A stretch of 8,483 bases of DNA. It comes from Microcoleaceae cyanobacterium UBA11344 (lineage in GTDB: Bacteria > Cyanobacteriota > Cyanobacteriia > Cyanobacteriales > Microcoleaceae). The notes under the pieces were generated by a model. The model searched no databases. It saw only the letters and a list, made by a program, of their open reading frames with translations, and was not told the origin of the DNA. The stretch covers positions 163-8,645 of the forward strand of contig DMYK01000277.1 of the NCBI GenBank assembly GCA_003483675.1, written 5' to 3'. Of the stretch, positions 6,222 to 8,483 are shown in pieces; position 1 is the stretch's first letter; each line of letters begins with the position of its first letter. A program made the translations under genes and the position numbers.

Positions 6222-6766
6222 AGCATTATCTGAAGTCAACTGAATATTGACCGCAGATCAAGATGACACAACCGCAGAATTTCCGCGTTCCTCCGACCAA
6301 CCTTGACATATCCCCTCACCTTTGCGAACAAGATGATTTACTCTCACAATGCCGGAACTTGATGGTTCGACTACGTTCACCAACCGCCGCCAATGCAGAG
6401 AGCTGTTAAATCTCAAGTTGTTGTGTAAACTTTTAGTCATCACTCAAATGTTAGGGCTATTGGCTATTCTGTGTTACTTACTTCCGATTTTGATTCAGAA
6501 TGTTTATAGCCAGCAATGTAGAAATTTATTTCCAAGGATGTCAATTTTAGGCGATCGGATACCAGTATTTAGTCTAATACAACAAGGGATAAAATCGCTA
6601 ACCTCTTCTAAAACATTTTTGAGCCAGTAACTTTACCTCGCTCCTAATACCGAGGAATATTTACTCATCCTCATCTCCCAATCATCGGGCTCGGCAGCGT
6701 CCGACCATTATTTAAAGGTATCACAATCTGCGTGACAGAGCTACGGATTCAACAAGAGTGAGCAAT
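6222..6766. other. Long spacer with no firmly supported gene
   Basis: Apart from the doubtful ORF at 6349-6630 I see no gene, tRNA or rRNA in this stretch. CCGCAGAT at 6251-6258 may be a remnant of the GCAGAT repeat family seen after the ABC1 gene. CCTCG/CGAGG (6636-6640/6651-6655) is a weak 5-bp stem. The RRM promoter should lie near 6220-6260 on the minus strand; TTGACT is present at 6234-6239 (minus strand) but no well-spaced -10 accompanies it. Confidence 0.4.
6349..6630 (+). CDS. Doubtful small hypothetical protein with one hydrophobic segment
   Basis: This 93-codon frame from ATG to TAA has one clearly hydrophobic stretch at about residues 22-52 (including QMLGLLAILCYLLPILIQ) that could span a membrane. 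A short polar tail ends in SLTSSKTFLSQ. It matches no family I recognise. There is no Shine-Dalgarno, and the N-terminal 20 residues look unlike a typical gene start; an internal ATG at residue 34 would leave a 60-residue single-span protein. It sits alone in the RRM-M48 spacer on the opposite strand to both neighbours. It could equally be a chance frame. Confidence 0.25.
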   Translation: MPELDGSTTFTNRRQCRELLNLKLLCKLLVITQMLGLLAILCYLLPILIQNVYSQQCRNLFPRMSILGDRIPVFSLIQQGIKSLTSSKTFLSQ

Positions 6767-6801
6767 TCTCAAATCTCAAATCTCAAATCTCAAGTCTCAA
6801 A
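6767..6801. repeat. TCTCAAA heptad tandem repeat, five copies
   Basis: Five consecutive 7-mers occupy 6767-6801: TCTCAAA x3, TCTCAAG and TCTCAAA. The array lies 16 bases beyond the M48 stop codon, on its 3' side. It is the second heptad family in the window and is STRR-type by unit length. Confidence 0.85.
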
Positions 6802-6817
6802 TCGGCTGACTTCTTCC

Positions 6818-8483
6818 TTACCTCCCGCCCTGGAAAATGATGTATGCTCCCCAAAAGGCGGCAGCAAAAGCTAAAATTGCAGACCAGATGGGATGTCCGC
6901 TGTTGCTGACAATGCCACCTTGACTACGCAGGCTTTCAAGATCGATCGCCACGGTAGCTCCCCGTCGCAGCCAGCCTGTCGCCACCACCCCTCTTGGAAA
7001 ACAGCTACCCACCAAATCGCTAGGGCGAGTAGTCTCTTGGATCAAAAATGGCCACAAAGAGCCGATCGGACCGAACCTCGAAACATAATGTAACTTCACT
7101 AAGCCCGTCGCCGTCTGCAAAATCAAATCCTGTCCCAGCCAATTAGCCATACCCGATCGACCCAAAAGTTGCCCTGAGAGCCGCACCGGTTGAGCATCCA
7201 GCGGTATTGTCGGGAGATTTGACAAAATTTGAGGTAAACTCGGTTCAGCAAGCTTTCCCGGCTTAATGTCCGGGAAGAAATAATTAATCCGCATCAAAGT
7301 ACCAATACTAAACCCGATCGGCAAACAGCCCCAAAGAATCGATCGATCGCCCCAAAGCCAATCCAGCCGCCAGATATTCGTCATCGAAAACATCCCCCCA
7401 ATCAGCCACAGCGCCCCCACCATCGCCAAACTCATCGGAATCCCCAAAAAAGGCGCACCTTGGAGGAATAGTTTTGAGTTGCTCGTAATCAGTTTTGAGT
7501 TTAAGAAGGGGAATTTTGCTTTTGTAGGTGGCTCCAAAGTTCCCAGATTCGCCAAATCTAGCTCAGTTTCGAGTTTCCAGAATTGAGCGTAAAGAGCCAA
7601 CAACTTCAAACGCTCTCCCATTAAAGGATGTGTGCTGTTAACCGTCAACCAATTGCGGTAAGGATTGCTGACATCCCACAGCAAAATCTGTTCCAGAGGC
7701 GCGTGTAAAGCAGCAGAGCCCAAGGTTACAGCTTGCGCGACTCCCACTGGTAGCAGCAAATCGAAACTTTCGAGGAAAAAGCTAGTTTGTTGCTGTTGCT
7801 CGATATTGCTCGCTATTCCGATCGCAATTTTAGACAGAGCCCGCGTCAAACCATTCGGATTCCCCGTAATTTCGGCTGCGGCGCGATCGCTAAAATATAC
7901 CCTGCGACGTGACAGCCACAACATCGGCCATCTCAGCAATTTATAAATCCCATAACTCCCAGCCGAAATCCCAGCCGCCAAAAATTTCACCACATGACGG
8001 AAAAACTCGATCGTAATTAAACCAGAAATCCGCTCCTCCCAGTGCGCCACCTGGGAATAAATCAGGTAAGGAATCTGAATTACCAAAACCGCCAGCGACA
8101 TCGGCGCAAAATCCCAGTGGGCGATGTGCCCCAATTCCCGCGCCAAAATAGTCGCAATTTCATCTTCCGTCAATTGCTCCAACAGCCCCTGACTCACCAC
8201 AATCCGAGCAAATCGTGGTAAACAGCCGTAACTCAAAGCTACTGGTACTTCGATCGGCAAAACTTTCAGAATCGGCGCGGGTATACCTTGTTTGTTACAA
8301 AAACTTCGCACTACCCGACTAGCTTCTTTGCTGCGAGTCAATAAAACTGTCGCCTTCAGCGGTTCGATACCGCAAAACAGTTTCAGCAGTAAGTCTGTCA
8401 ACCACGGAGAGAAAGTCCACAGCAACACAAACACAATTTGGAGAAACTGAGTCTGATCCTGGTAAAAAAGCTGAATTGGTGCG
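6818..8483 (-). CDS. M48-family (HtpX/Ste24-like) membrane peptidase homologue with degenerate zinc site; N-terminus cut by window edge
   Basis: From the edge the frame reads APIQLFYQDQTQFLQIVFVL, with no stop and hydrophobic sense before the first possible start (GTG at 8434). The gene therefore very probably begins outside the window. Numbering from that GTG: a hydrophobic N-terminal anchor (1-22); the M48 core LPRFARIVVSQGLLEQLTED...ILARELGHIAHWD (72-108); membrane segments at about 112-127 and 150-172; SRRRVYFSDRAAAEITGNP (175-193); STHPLMGERL (267-276). It matches the family in layout, but HExxH reads R99-E100-L-G-H103 and the usual REYxAD reads RVYFSD (V179). Two of three zinc ligands are thus replaced while the catalytic Glu remains. 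A C-terminal extension follows: membrane segments (about 329-350, 364-382), a soluble beta-rich domain (about 400-505, GQLLGRSGMANWLGQD, ATGWLRRGATVAIDLE) and a final anchor (516-535). If inactive, it may be a regulatory or scaffold pseudoprotease. Confidence 0.9.
   Translation of the reverse strand, partial: APIQLFYQDQTQFLQIVFVLLWTFSPWLTDLLLKLFCGIEPLKATVLLTRSKEASRVVRSFCNKQGIPAPILKVLPIEVPVALSYGCLPRFARIVVSQGLLEQLTEDEIATILARELGHIAHWDFAPMSLAVLVIQIPYLIYSQVAHWEERISGLITIEFFRHVVKFLAAGISAGSYGIYKLLRWPMLWLSRRRVYFSDRAAAEITGNPNGLTRALSKIAIGIASNIEQQQQTSFFLESFDLLLPVGVAQAVTLGSAALHAPLEQILLWDVSNPYRNWLTVNSTHPLMGERLKLLALYAQFWKLETELDLANLGTLEPPTKAKFPFLNSKLITSNSKLFLQGAPFLGIPMSLAMVGALWLIGGMFSMTNIWRLDWLWGDRSILWGCLPIGFSIGTLMRINYFFPDIKPGKLAEPSLPQILSNLPTIPLDAQPVRLSGQLLGRSGMANWLGQDLILQTATGLVKLHYVSRFGPIGSLWPFLIQETTRPSDLVGSCFPRGVVATGWLRRGATVAIDLESLRSQGGIVSNSGHPIWSAILAFAAAFWGAYIIFQGGR

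Noticed and set aside
6258..6443. Minus-strand 61-codon frame upstream of the RRM gene
   Set aside because: It has no ribosome-binding site, no recognisable motif and overlaps the doubtful plus-strand ORF. The evidence is too weak to list.
6818..8434. Treating the GTG at 8434 as the true start of the M48 gene
   Set aside because: The frame stays open for 16 more codons to the edge with protein-like sequence leading into the hydrophobic anchor, so the gene is better described as partial.

Overview
The window looks like a chromosomal segment of a cyanobacterium, most likely a filamentous Oscillatoriales type (Microcoleus/Oscillatoria-like). The support is eight copies of the HIP1 octamer GCGATCGC in 8.5 kb (at 552, 2421, 2500, 2535, 3045, 4501, 5021 and 7883) plus many CGATCG cores. 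There are also heptameric short tandem repeats, a long AarF/UbiB-type ABC1 kinase-like protein, and a single-RRM RNA-binding protein of cyanobacterial type. The genus is an inference from style, not proof.

Layout. (1) 1-1753, minus strand: two family-2 glycosyltransferases in tandem. The downstream one is cut by the left edge of the window. They are probably co-transcribed and belong to an envelope or exopolysaccharide locus continuing to the left. (2) 1754-2057: a divergent, repeat-rich intergenic region. Arrays of AACAACC/AACAAAT heptads flank a ~103-bp nested inverted-repeat element, and the right array runs almost to the cobU start codon. (3) 2058-4901, plus strand: cobU (cobinamide kinase/guanylyltransferase of B12 synthesis), a short spacer with a CCCCGAC/GTCGGGG hairpin, then a 689-residue ABC1/UbiB-family gene. 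(4) 4902-5632: a GCAGAT-type decamer repeat with a hairpin, then a proline-rich reading frame split by an in-frame TGA (probably a decayed or fragmentary gene), then a strong terminator for the next minus-strand gene. (5) 5633-6178, minus strand: an RRM protein with a near-consensus Shine-Dalgarno. (6) 6179-6817: a mostly empty spacer with one doubtful small membrane ORF and a second heptad array (TCTCAAA). (7) 6818 to the right edge, minus strand: a membrane-embedded M48 (HtpX/Ste24-like) peptidase homologue. Its zinc site appears degenerate: HExxH reads RELGH and the third-ligand Glu reads Val. Its reading frame stays open through the right edge, so its true start lies outside the window.

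These are mostly independent housekeeping or envelope genes, not one coordinated system. I found no clear novel multi-gene system. The two points most worth attention are the apparent loss of two zinc ligands in the M48 homologue and the nested palindromic element set inside a heptad array in front of cobU.
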